Shown piece by piece: positions 1 through 5,354 of a stretch of DNA of 5,354 nucleotides. Below the pieces are notes generated by a model. The model was not told where the DNA came from and made no database searches. It saw only the letters and a list, made by a program, of their open reading frames with translations. Location: NCBI GenBank assembly GCA_038213195.1, contig JBBQTN010000325.1, positions 1 to 5,354 on the forward strand. The letters run 5' to 3'. The DNA is from JAODBQ01 sp038213195 (GTDB taxonomy: Bacteria > Actinomycetota > Acidimicrobiia > Acidimicrobiales > Ilumatobacteraceae). The stretch's first letter is position 1; every line of letters starts with the position of its first letter. A program made the position numbers and the translations under genes.

Positions 1-1599
1 GTGGGCGCCGCCGGTCTCGACCCGGACCCCGCTTCCGGCGTCTACGGCGAGAACCCGGTGGACGAGTCGTTCTGCCAATACGTCATCGCGACAGACGGTC
101 CGGTGGTCATCGATGACTCGCGACTCGACCGACGCAGCCAAGGGAACCCGTCGATCGAGTCGATGGGAGTCATTGCGTGGGCAGGGTTCCCGTTGCGTTC
201 GACCGACGGCCACGTCGTCGGGACGTTCTGCGCAGTCGACCGTGTTCCCCGCGAGTGGTTTGCGGAGAACATCACCTTGCTCCACGCGTTGGCCACCGCC
301 GCGACGAGCAACGTGCAACTGCGCACCGCGCTTGCCGTGGCGAACGAGTCCGCTGGCGCGCTCCGAACCGAGATGGAACGACGCGAGGTGCTGGTGCGCC
401 GGGCGACGATGTTGGCGCAGCTTGCGCGGGAACTGAGCTCGGTGAGCACCGTTGAGCAGGTGGCGCGGGTGGTCACGACGACGGGCCGCGAGGTGCTCGG
501 CGCGGCGTTCGCGAACATCGCGGTCCTCGACGCTGATCGACGACACCTCGACATCGTGCACTCGCCCCCGCTGCCGCCCGGGATGGCGGCGCAGTACGGG
601 CGCGTCGTGCTTTCCGACGACCTTCCGCTCGCGCACGCGGTCACACGGGGCGAGACCATCCTCGTGCCGGACCTCGAAAGTCTCAGCGACCGCTACCCAC
701 ACATTCTCAGTGACACGATCGCGGCCGGTCTGGAATCGACCGCGTCCGTCCCGTTGTTCCGCGCCGACCGTTCGGTGGCCGGCGCGATGGGTGTCGGGTG
801 GCGCGCACCCACCGAGTTCACGCCGATCCTGCGGTCGGCGCTGACGACAGTCGCGGAGATGAGCGCCCAAGCACTCGCCCGAAGCCAGATCGGCGACGCT
901 CGCACCCAGTTCGTGCGGTCGCTCCAGTACGCACTCTTGCCGAACATCGGGCAGCGCGACGGTCTCGACATCGCTGCCGAATACATCGCCGCGAACAGCG
1001 CCCTCGGTTTCGGCGGCGACTGGTACGACTTCATCCACCTCTCACCGGACCGAACTGCGCTCGTCGTGGGTGACGTCTGCGGTCACGGCATCGAAGCCGC
1101 AGCCCGCATGACACAGATCCGCGGCGCGGTCAACGCGCTCGTCTCGCTCCACTCCGACCAGCTCAGTGCCATCTTCGATCGCGCCGAGCAACAACTCAAC
1201 CTCAGCCCCAACGACTTCGTCGCCACACTCAGCGTGCACGTCATCGACACCGCGACCAACACCATCAGCTACGTCTCTGCCGGCCACCCGCCGGCATTGT
1301 TGGTCAACGAATCCGGGGACCCGACGTTCCTGGAAGGCGGCCGCCGAGCCGTGCTCGGGATCCGCAGCGCCGTTCCCGAAGTCGCACAACTCCCCTTCGC
1401 CCCAGGCTCGATCCTCGTCGCCTACACCGACGGCCTCGTCGAGCAGGCCCGCGACTTCGACCGTGGCCTGCAACTGCTCACCGACAACGTCCAGTCCGCC
1501 CGAGGACGATCTGCACGGGAGATCTCCGACGCAATCGCCACGACAATCTCCAACAACGCCCCCGACGACATCGCCTACACCGTGATCTGCCGCGTATAG
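1..1599 (+). CDS. GAF-GAF-SpoIIE/RsbU-type PP2C serine phosphatase, 5'-truncated by window edge
   Basis: The visible 532 residues end at a TAG at 1597-1599. Residues 1 to about 102 are the C-terminal half of a GAF domain (DESFCQYV, then a GTFCAVD motif). About 103-134 is a charged, probably coiled-coil linker, and about 135-290 a second GAF domain. The helix LQYALLP (308-314) is the usual linker before this phosphatase domain, which fills about 320-532. Its metal-binding motifs are all present: GGDWYD (D340), GDVCGHG (D358), SAGHPPALL, TDGL (D477) and PDD (D522-D523). Family members dephosphorylate phosphoserine on anti-sigma-factor antagonists of the partner-switching type, with GAF domains sensing the input. 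It is probably cytosolic, since no membrane segment is visible. The GTG at position 1 is probably an internal Val codon, because the first GAF lacks its N-terminal half. No kinase or antagonist partner gene is in the window. The fold and family are well supported; the substrate is inferred. Confidence 0.93.
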   Translation: MGAAGLDPDPASGVYGENPVDESFCQYVIATDGPVVIDDSRLDRRSQGNPSIESMGVIAWAGFPLRSTDGHVVGTFCAVDRVPREWFAENITLLHALATAATSNVQLRTALAVANESAGALRTEMERREVLVRRATMLAQLARELSSVSTVEQVARVVTTTGREVLGAAFANIAVLDADRRHLDIVHSPPLPPGMAAQYGRVVLSDDLPLAHAVTRGETILVPDLESLSDRYPHILSDTIAAGLESTASVPLFRADRSVAGAMGVGWRAPTEFTPILRSALTTVAEMSAQALARSQIGDARTQFVRSLQYALLPNIGQRDGLDIAAEYIAANSALGFGGDWYDFIHLSPDRTALVVGDVCGHGIEAAARMTQIRGAVNALVSLHSDQLSAIFDRAEQQLNLSPNDFVATLSVHVIDTATNTISYVSAGHPPALLVNESGDPTFLEGGRRAVLGIRSAVPEVAQLPFAPGSILVAYTDGLVEQARDFDRGLQLLTDNVQSARGRSAREISDAIATTISNNAPDDIAYTVICRV

Positions 1600-1615
1600 A
1601 CCCCCGGCCCGGGTC
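1599..1615 (+). terminator. possible weak GC hairpin after the phosphatase gene
   Basis: GACCC (1599-1603) can pair with GGGTC (1611-1615) around a CCGGCCC loop, starting on the last base of the stop codon. No T-tract follows, so a standard intrinsic terminator is not shown. The placement is the main argument. Confidence 0.22.
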
Positions 1616-1688
1616 CACGTCATCCGTGACTCGCGCACGCGCCACCGCCCTTGACCCCACGTCATCGGCCTCCCCCAAACCGCCCTTG
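1615..1688. repeat. two interleaved 10-bp direct repeats
   Basis: CCACGTCATC occurs at 1615-1624 and 1657-1666. ACCGCCCTTG occurs at 1644-1653 and 1679-1688. The order A-B-A-B suggests an old tandem duplication of a roughly 35-42 bp unit whose interior has diverged. It lies between the phosphatase stop and the IS110 remnant, on the side downstream of the transposase. Its function is unknown. Confidence 0.5.
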
Positions 1689-1693
1689 CGATC

Positions 1694-1727
1694 GAGTCGG
1701 TCACCTGTCGAAGCAACGCACCGACTC
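1694..1727. repeat. 8-bp perfect inverted repeat with 18-nt loop
   Basis: GAGTCGGT (1694-1701) is the exact reverse complement of ACCGACTC (1720-1727). A smaller 5-bp inverted repeat, AGCGT/ACGCT, lies just beyond it at 1734-1747. Both sit downstream of the minus-strand transposase remnant. They could be an RNA hairpin, a decayed element end, or chance in GC-rich DNA. No T-tract supports a terminator. Confidence 0.4.
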
Positions 1728-1763
1728 ACTGATAGCGTTTTGACGCTGCTTCGCGGTGGGTGC

Positions 1764-2102
1764 TCAGCGGCGCTGTGTGGTGGCGACGAGCTCGAGGGCG
1801 CGGTTGAGCTGACGGTCACCACCGCGGTTGAGGCGACGGCAGGTCTGCCGTCGTCCGGAGGTCGCCTCGGACGGTGACGTGCACCGCAACAAGATCGCTG
1901 CGTCCCTGCGGCAACGACCGAGGGGAACCAAGCGAGGTCGAACTCGGCGGCAGTGACGAAGCCGATCCCGCACTCATCGAGCAGCCGCGCGACCGCTTCG
2001 TCGAGCAGGCGCCCAAGTTCAAATCAAGTCACGTGAGTGTCCGTGCTCTTCGATCTCATCGTTCCGGGACTCGAGGCGTCGATCCAGGGCGGCATCACAA
2101 TT
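1764..2102 (-). pseudogene. decayed IS110-family transposase C-terminal region
   Basis: The clearest match is RRLNRGGDRQLNRAL, the hallmark of the C-terminal (Transposase_20) domain of IS110-family recombinases; it ends in the stop at 1764. The preceding residues GRCRRDAA and SPSEATSGRR fit the usual GR-R-EAAF and P-ASSG blocks. A second frame carries ELGRLLDEAVARLLDE, then CGIGFVTAAEFDLAW, matching the family's LL-E-G(V/I)GP(V/I)TAA block. A third frame carries LDRRLESRNDEIEEHG, fitting the helix just before it. These blocks lie in correct order and spacing but in different frames, with breaks near 2018-2030 and about 1925-1935. The N-terminal RuvC-like DEDD half is not recognisable, and the usual 50-60 residues after the RLNRGGDRQ block are missing. 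It cannot encode an active enzyme. The family call is strong; the exact edges are estimated. Confidence 0.8.
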
Positions 2103-2613
2103 CGATAGCAGCGCCCCTCGACGCTCATCCAATCCCCGCACAGCCGTTGCTCCGACGCCCGCAGCGTTGACCGCTCAAACCACAACCAACATGTGTCTCC
2201 TAGTGCGCACCTCCACCGGCAGGCGCGCGCGTCACCTATCGCTGCCGGGTCGCCAGCGCCGCAGGTCGCTTCGGCAAGGACCTTTCTCGACTGCCGAGCG
2301 CGTAACGGAGCCCGAGCGCCAGGAGTGCCCTTGTTCGGCATCTCGGGGACGCGGATCGGGCGCTGGCTCCGCGTGGATGGGGGACGTTCGCGCCGAACCG
2401 TCGTCGCCATCATCATGATGGTCGCGGTTGGTCAGCGCGAGCGTTGTCATTGTCGAATGGCACTCGCGGGGCGGCTCGGAAGCGCGACCGGAGATGGTAG
2501 TGCGGCCGATCGACCCGCTGGGACGCGGCATGTGGATGTGTGTTTGTTGTTCGACGCTGGCGGTGTTGACTTGGTCGGGTCGGGCTCGCCGCGTGGCCCC
2601 CGACCGGGGTGGG
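2103..2613. other. gene-free stretch, no recognisable product
   Basis: I find no convincing gene here on either strand. Open frames exist but are Arg/Pro/Ser/His-rich, lack ribosome-binding sites and match no family I know. On the minus strand this is where the upstream part of the IS110 transposase would lie, so part of it may be sequence decayed beyond recognition. It contains a 15-bp dyad at 2407-2421. No tRNA, rRNA or CRISPR-like repeat is visible. Confidence 0.55.
2407..2421. repeat. 15-bp dyad CCATCAT-C-ATGATGG
   Basis: CCATCAT (2407-2413) and ATGATGG (2415-2421) are exact reverse complements around one central base. Symmetry of this size resembles a dimeric regulator's binding site, but no gene start lies close by: the nearest gene is the minus-strand one that ends at 2614. 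It may be chance within CAT/ATG-repeat sequence. Confidence 0.35.
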
Positions 2614-3174
2614 TCAGCCGCCGGTGAGCCTGTTGATGACTCCGCTGAGCACTTGTTTGGGTCGTTGCATCTCGCCTTCGACGGCGTTGAGCACGACCAT
2701 CACGCCGGTCAGGATCGGCAGCGACCACTGGAGCACGGCGAGTTGCCGTTGGGCCTTGGCGACGGTGTCGCTGGTTCCTGGCGCGGGTTCTGTTCCTGAG
2801 ACGGCTGGCTCGTTGGGGTTGGCGATGATTCGTTGTCCGAGCGCCCGTGAGTACGCGGTCGCACCCAGCGAGACGGCCAGCACTGCGGTCTTGGCGAGCG
2901 ACACGGATCCGACGCCGTGCTGGGTGGCGACTCGACCCTTGTTGGCCACCAGCAGTCCACTGGCACCGACAAGATGAGCACCGATCGCGGCGAGGTTGAC
3001 CGGAGTCCAAGCTTTCCAACCAGCTCCTGCCACTTTGGCGGCCTCGCCACCGGCGTGGCGTGCTGCGGCTTGATTGAGGCCGACGGCACCGAACAACGTT
3101 CCACCGAACCACGCAGCGAGGCCGGAGTCGTGTAAGGAGCGAACAATGACGTTGGTATCAGAAATGGCCCACAC
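2614..3174 (-). CDS. small four-helix membrane protein of unknown function
   Basis: It encodes 186 residues from a GTG at 3174-3172 to a TGA at 2616-2614. About four hydrophobic segments are visible: residues 19-38, 58-77, 91-109 and 145-165. A polar linker of about 30 residues (112-143, rich in Pro/Glu/Thr) lies before the last helix. RSLHDSGLAAWFGG (from residue 12) and WTPVNLAAIGAHLVG look like the conserved core of an actinobacterial membrane family without known role; this is from memory, without a database search. Codon use is normal for the genome and there is no internal break. The start is doubtful. A TAG directly precedes the GTG, no other ATG/GTG/TTG codon lies before the conserved core, and residues 1-9 are read antisense to the first codons of the plus-strand cyclase gene. 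An ancestral start at codon 10, now ATT (3147-3145), is possible. It diverges from the cyclase gene and has no operon partner in view. Confidence 0.82.
   Translation of the reverse strand: MWAISDTNVIVRSLHDSGLAAWFGGTLFGAVGLNQAAARHAGGEAAKVAGAGWKAWTPVNLAAIGAHLVGASGLLVANKGRVATQHGVGSVSLAKTAVLAVSLGATAYSRALGQRIIANPNEPAVSGTEPAPGTSDTVAKAQRQLAVLQWSLPILTGVMVVLNAVEGEMQRPKQVLSGVINRLTGG
3134..3139 (+). promoter_or_regulatory. strong Shine-Dalgarno AAGGAG
   Basis: AAGGAG lies 6 nt upstream of the ATG at 3146-3148, an ideal spacing. It is the best ribosome-binding site in the window. It points to ATG 3146 as the ancestral start of the cyclase gene, rather than the GTG at 3367 in the PAS1 frame. It lies inside the 5' end of the divergent membrane-protein gene. 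Confidence 0.65.
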
Positions 3175-3366
3175 CTACCCGCAGCGCCGACATCGCGATC
3201 GTGGATCCGGTCATTCACCCGCGGAGATCCCACGCCTGCCCTGGGGCTGATCGACGAGGCCGTTTCGCCGACGGTCGACGTCCGGTCACTCGAGGCCCGA
3301 TCGGTCGGGGCATCGGATCGGCACGTCGGGTTCGTCGGTGGGGGCTGCTTCGCGTTCGTTGACGTC
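3146..3366 (+). pseudogene. frame-scrambled N-terminal part of the PAS-GGDEF gene
   Basis: Translation from ATG 3146 gives MTLVSEMAHTYP, then turns Arg/His-rich and stops at TGA 3248-3250. From about 3182 to 3223 the next frame reads SADIAIVDPVIHPR with strong G/C third positions. From about 3220 the remaining frame reads LGLIDEAVSPTVDVRSLEAR and continues open into PAS1. So coding-like sequence moves through three frames in order, as if small indels at about 3181 and 3220-3230, or a short deletion, broke one N-terminal domain. The frame that holds PAS1 has no ATG/GTG/TTG between its stop at 3133-3135 and GTG 3367. The first segment and its ribosome-binding site are well supported. The intermediate segment rests only on composition and protein-like appearance. 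Confidence 0.5.
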
Positions 3367-3990
3367 GTGGTTGACGAGCTGGCTGGCTCATGTCGCGAGT
3401 GGTGGTGGCCAGGAGGGGTGCTCGACGGTGAGGTGGGTGGTGTGCCGGTGTTGCGGGTGAAGATGATCCGCAACGAGGTGGGTGTGATCATGGCGGTCGA
3501 CGAGAACGTGGTCGAGCTGTTGGGGTGGACGCCCGAACAGCTGGTTGGTGTCGCGTCGTCGCAGTTCCTGCATGCTGAGGACCAGGCGAGCGGCGTCATC
3601 GCGTGGGTCGCGATGGCCACCGCACCCGGCACGACCGGGGTGTGGCGGGGTCGGTATCGGACGTCGCGGGGCACCTGGCAGTGGGTGGAGACCGAAAACC
3701 GGTTTGACGTCGAACGGGGTGTCGTGTCGACCACGATGACGACGGTGACGGTGGCGCAGGTGAGCATCGAGGAGGAGTTGCGGGCGCGAACCGAAATGTT
3801 GACCCGGTTGTCGGACGCTGCCCGTCGGGTTGTTCCAGATCGACGTGTCGCGGCGGGTGATGTTCACCAACGACCGGTTGCACCTGATCGTCGGTGTTCC
3901 GGGACCGGCGACGATCGACGCGCAGTTGATCAACCTGGTCGACGACGATCGTTGCCGGTTGGAGGCTGCGTTGTCGGCGGTGCTCGCTGA
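3367..3990 (+). CDS. PAS1 segment of the PAS-PAS-GGDEF cyclase; coding sense ends near 3817
   Basis: This frame carries a PAS fold with its PAC tail: VPVLRVKMIRNEVGVIMAVD, LLGWTPEQLVG, FLHAEDQASG, WRGRYRTSRGTWQWVE, then a helix EEELRARTEMLTRLSDA. That helix normally leads straight into the next domain. After residue A in LSDA (about 3819) the frame turns Arg-rich (ARRVVPDRR onward) and runs to a stop at 3988-3990. Those last 56 or so residues are out-of-frame readthrough of the PAS2 coding sequence. PAS domains sense ligands, redox or light and control the attached cyclase; no cofactor residue here identifies the signal. The GTG at 3367 is only the first permitted start in the frame. Meaningful sequence extends upstream of it, and the likely true start is ATG 3146. 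Treat this as one part of the broken cyclase gene, not as an independent protein. Confidence 0.6.
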   Translation: MVDELAGSCREWWWPGGVLDGEVGGVPVLRVKMIRNEVGVIMAVDENVVELLGWTPEQLVGVASSQFLHAEDQASGVIAWVAMATAPGTTGVWRGRYRTSRGTWQWVETENRFDVERGVVSTTMTTVTVAQVSIEEELRARTEMLTRLSDAARRVVPDRRVAAGDVHQRPVAPDRRCSGTGDDRRAVDQPGRRRSLPVGGCVVGGAR

Positions 3991-4681
3991 TCAGCCGGTC
4001 GACGACATCGAGATCCGTCTCGCTGACGACGTGACCTGCACGCAACACATCTGCCTGCTCAGTCTGCGCGCGTTGACCGACGCCAGCGGCGCGGTGAGCG
4101 GTGCGATCGGGTTGGTCACGGACGTGACCGAACGCGTGCAGATGCGACGCGAACTCGAGGTTCGTGCCTCGGTTGATCGGTTGACGTCGTGTTTGAACCG
4201 GGCCGCCGTGCTCGACGTCCTCGACGAACTCGTCACCCGCAGATCAACGTGCCAGCACGGTGTCGCTGTGATGTACATCGATCTCGACCGGTTCAAACCG
4301 GTCAACGACAGCTTCGGTCACGCCGCCGGGGACCGACTGCTGCAGGCAGCAGCTGACCGGTTGCGGCTCGCAGTCCGAGACGGTGACTCGATCGGTCGGA
4401 TCGGTGGCGATGAGTTCCTGGTGGTCTGCCCGCAGGTCGCCAGCCCCGCAGCCGCCGTCGAACTGGCGCAACGATCGTCGTCGTTTCTCCACGACAGCGT
4501 CGATGTCGGCCCGTCGACAGTCGATCTACGGGCGAGCGTCGGGGTGGTCTGGACGTGCGAACAAGTCGACGGTGACACACTGATCGCTCACGCCGACACC
4601 GCGATGTACAAGTCCAAGATCGACAGGTCCGACGTCACTGTTCACGTCCTCGCACCGGGCGCGGCAGCGATGGACCCCTGA
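3830..4681 (+). CDS. PAS2-GGDEF segment, diguanylate cyclase with intact active site
   Basis: This frame is open from 3803 and makes domain sense from CTG 3818 (LPVGLFQIDV). The first permitted start codon is TTG 3830, which has no ribosome-binding site. A PAS domain with PAC tail covers about 3818-4135 (LFQIDVSRRVMFTNDRLH through GAIGLVTDVTERV). A short linking helix (QMRRELEVRASVDRLTSCLNR) leads into the GGDEF domain at about 4170-4650. Catalytic features are complete: YIDLDRFKPVND, GHAAGDRLL, the GGDEF motif (4403-4417) and ADTAMYKSK. RDGD (4376-4387) sits five residues before GGDEF, the position of the RxxD inhibitory site that binds c-di-GMP. The expected reaction is two GTP to c-di-GMP, in the cytosol. 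No EAL domain or membrane segment is seen. The segment lies in a different frame from PAS1, so a full-length protein cannot be made from this sequence without a frame change at about 3817. Confidence 0.85.
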   Translation: MFQIDVSRRVMFTNDRLHLIVGVPGPATIDAQLINLVDDDRCRLEAALSAVLADQPVDDIEIRLADDVTCTQHICLLSLRALTDASGAVSGAIGLVTDVTERVQMRRELEVRASVDRLTSCLNRAAVLDVLDELVTRRSTCQHGVAVMYIDLDRFKPVNDSFGHAAGDRLLQAAADRLRLAVRDGDSIGRIGGDEFLVVCPQVASPAAAVELAQRSSSFLHDSVDVGPSTVDLRASVGVVWTCEQVDGDTLIAHADTAMYKSKIDRSDVTVHVLAPGAAAMDP

Positions 4682-4713
4682 ACCTTCACCTCGACGTCTC
4701 AATCCGCGGAGCC

Positions 4714-4732
4714 TGGTGCCAGTGAAGCACCA
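4714..4732. terminator. possible hairpin between convergent genes
   Basis: TGGTGC (4714-4719) pairs perfectly with GCACCA (4727-4732) around a 7-nt loop, 33 bp after the cyclase stop. The 4682-4970 spacer separates two convergent genes, so a terminator is expected there. There is no T-tract on either strand, and the 6-bp stem is modest. I see no gene in the rest of the spacer. Confidence 0.3.
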
Positions 4733-4970
4733 CCAATCCAACGCGCGCCTGCAACCCGCCTACCGCGCGACATCGACCAACGCGTGCCCTACGCACCAGC
4801 GTCGAACCGATCGGGAGGTGCGGGACACCGGCGCCCCCTTATGACCGTGCTTCGTCTCCCGGTCGCCTTCCCGTGCCTTGTACCCAAACCAAAGCGATCG
4901 AAGCAGACCTGCAACGTCCATGATCGCCGGAACGCTCCGCCGTCGCCGTGCCCGGTGGCGCCGGACGAGT

Positions 4971-5354
4971 TCACGCGCGTTGTGTTCGCCCTGCCGCTTT
5001 CTTCACTGGCGTCGTGCTCTTGGCGGGTGCCTTCTTGGCCGGGGCAACCTTCGCTGCCGCCGCCTTCGACGTTGCGGCCGCCTTCCCAGCCGACGCGGCT
5101 GACCTTGTCGGAGCCGTCTTCACGCCGACAGCCATGCTCTTGGCCGTCGCGCTCGCCTTCTTCACACCGACGATCTTGGGTGCCGGAGCGACCCCGAGCA
5201 CGATGTCTTTGAACCCCTTCAACGGCGTGATCTTGGCCACCGTCTTCGCCTTGATCTTCACCGGAGCGCCAGTCTGCGGATTCCGGCCCACGCGCGCCGC
5301 CCGCTTCACCTTGCTCCACTTCGCGAAACCCGTCAACGTCACGTCCTCACCCCT
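4971..5354 (-). CDS. hup: HU-family nucleoid DNA-binding protein with Lys/Ala-rich tail, N-terminus outside window
   Basis: 127 residues are visible, from the window edge to a TGA at 4973-4971. The frame is open through 5354, and residues RGEDVTLTGFAKW match the middle of HU (usual form GE-VTLTGFGKF). The GTG at 5342 is therefore an internal Val, and roughly 35-45 N-terminal residues lie beyond the window. GRNPQTG (visible residues 23-29) is the DNA-binding arm tip with the intercalating proline (P26). The HU body ends near KGFKDIVLG. A tail of about 70 residues follows, rich in Ala, Lys and Pro, with AKKAPAK-type and VKKA-type motifs. Such tails are known in mycobacterial HupB-like and other actinobacterial HU proteins and resemble histone H1 tails. 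HU bends and compacts DNA in the nucleoid. The gene converges with the cyclase gene. Its promoter is not in the window. Confidence 0.92.
   Translation of the reverse strand, partial: RGEDVTLTGFAKWSKVKRAARVGRNPQTGAPVKIKAKTVAKITPLKGFKDIVLGVAPAPKIVGVKKASATAKSMAVGVKTAPTRSAASAGKAAATSKAAAAKVAPAKKAPAKSTTPVKKAAGRTQRA

Noticed and set aside
42..659. A 205-codon minus-strand frame inside the phosphatase gene
   Set aside because: Its composition (Ser/Arg/Thr/Ala) is that of the antisense of a GC-rich gene, and the plus-strand GAF domains explain the sequence.
1042..1716. A 224-codon minus-strand frame, rich in Gly/Asp/Val
   Set aside because: It is antisense to the PP2C domain, whose motifs are unmistakable. 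The Gly/Asp/Val richness is the known mirror effect of GC-rich coding DNA.
2598..2609. CCCC-GACC-GGGG hairpin just after the membrane-protein stop, as a terminator
   Set aside because: It has only a 4-bp stem and no T-tract on the minus strand. It is too weak to call in DNA of this composition.
2709..3767. A long minus-strand open frame (352 codons) across the membrane-protein and cyclase genes
   Set aside because: It is Thr/Pro/Ser/Arg-rich without domain sense, lies antisense to PAS1 and in another frame of the membrane-protein gene, and has no ribosome-binding site. High GC content creates such long antisense frames.
3803..3832. Programmed ribosomal frameshift in the cyclase gene
   Set aside because: No slippery heptamer, downstream pseudoknot or internal Shine-Dalgarno is visible at the junction GGACGCTGCCC, and further frame changes at the 5' end favour decay or sequence error.
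4784..5212. Overlapping plus- and minus-strand frames across 4784-5319
   Set aside because: They are shadows of the HU gene and its low-complexity Lys/Ala tail; only the frame reading LTGF and GRNPQTG is real.
1..5354. CRISPR array, tRNA or rRNA genes
   Set aside because: No regularly spaced repeats, no tRNA-like cloverleaf and no rRNA sequence were recognised on either strand.

Overview
This is a high-GC window with strong G/C preference at third codon positions. The gene content fits an actinobacterium: a GAF/PP2C-type serine phosphatase, a PAS-GGDEF protein, and an HU protein with a long lysine/alanine tail. From remembered protein resemblance I would guess an Acidimicrobiia-like lineage (Ilumatobacter relatives), but that is inference. 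The window is a fragment: a gene runs off each end.

Layout, left to right. (1) 1-1599, plus strand: the 3' part of a GAF-GAF-SpoIIE/RsbU-type PP2C phosphatase with all metal-binding aspartates intact. (2) 1600-1763: a short spacer with two interleaved 10-bp direct repeats and an 8-bp inverted repeat. (3) 1764 to about 2102, minus strand: a frameshifted remnant of an IS110-family transposase/recombinase C-terminal region. (4) About 2103-2613: a gene-free stretch with no recognisable product, containing a 15-bp dyad at 2407-2421. (5) 2614-3174, minus strand: a small four-helix membrane protein of unknown function. (6) 3146-4681, plus strand: a PAS-PAS-GGDEF diguanylate cyclase broken by frame changes. 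A strong Shine-Dalgarno and ATG start it in one frame, PAS1 lies in another, and PAS2-GGDEF lies in a third segment. The GGDEF motif and the RxxD inhibitory site are intact. (7) 4682-4970: a convergent spacer with one hairpin. (8) 4971-5354, minus strand: the C-terminal two thirds of an HU-family nucleoid protein with a lysine/alanine/proline-rich tail.

The genes do not form an operon. Two independent signalling outputs (a regulatory phosphatase and a c-di-GMP synthase) flank a decayed mobile-element remnant and a membrane protein. The most notable points are the repeated frame changes in the cyclase gene, the head-to-head overlap at 3134-3174 between the cyclase start and the membrane-protein start, and the unannounced IS110 relic. 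I see no convincing novel multi-gene system. The open questions are whether the broken cyclase is real decay or sequence error, and what the roughly 500-bp gene-free stretch is.
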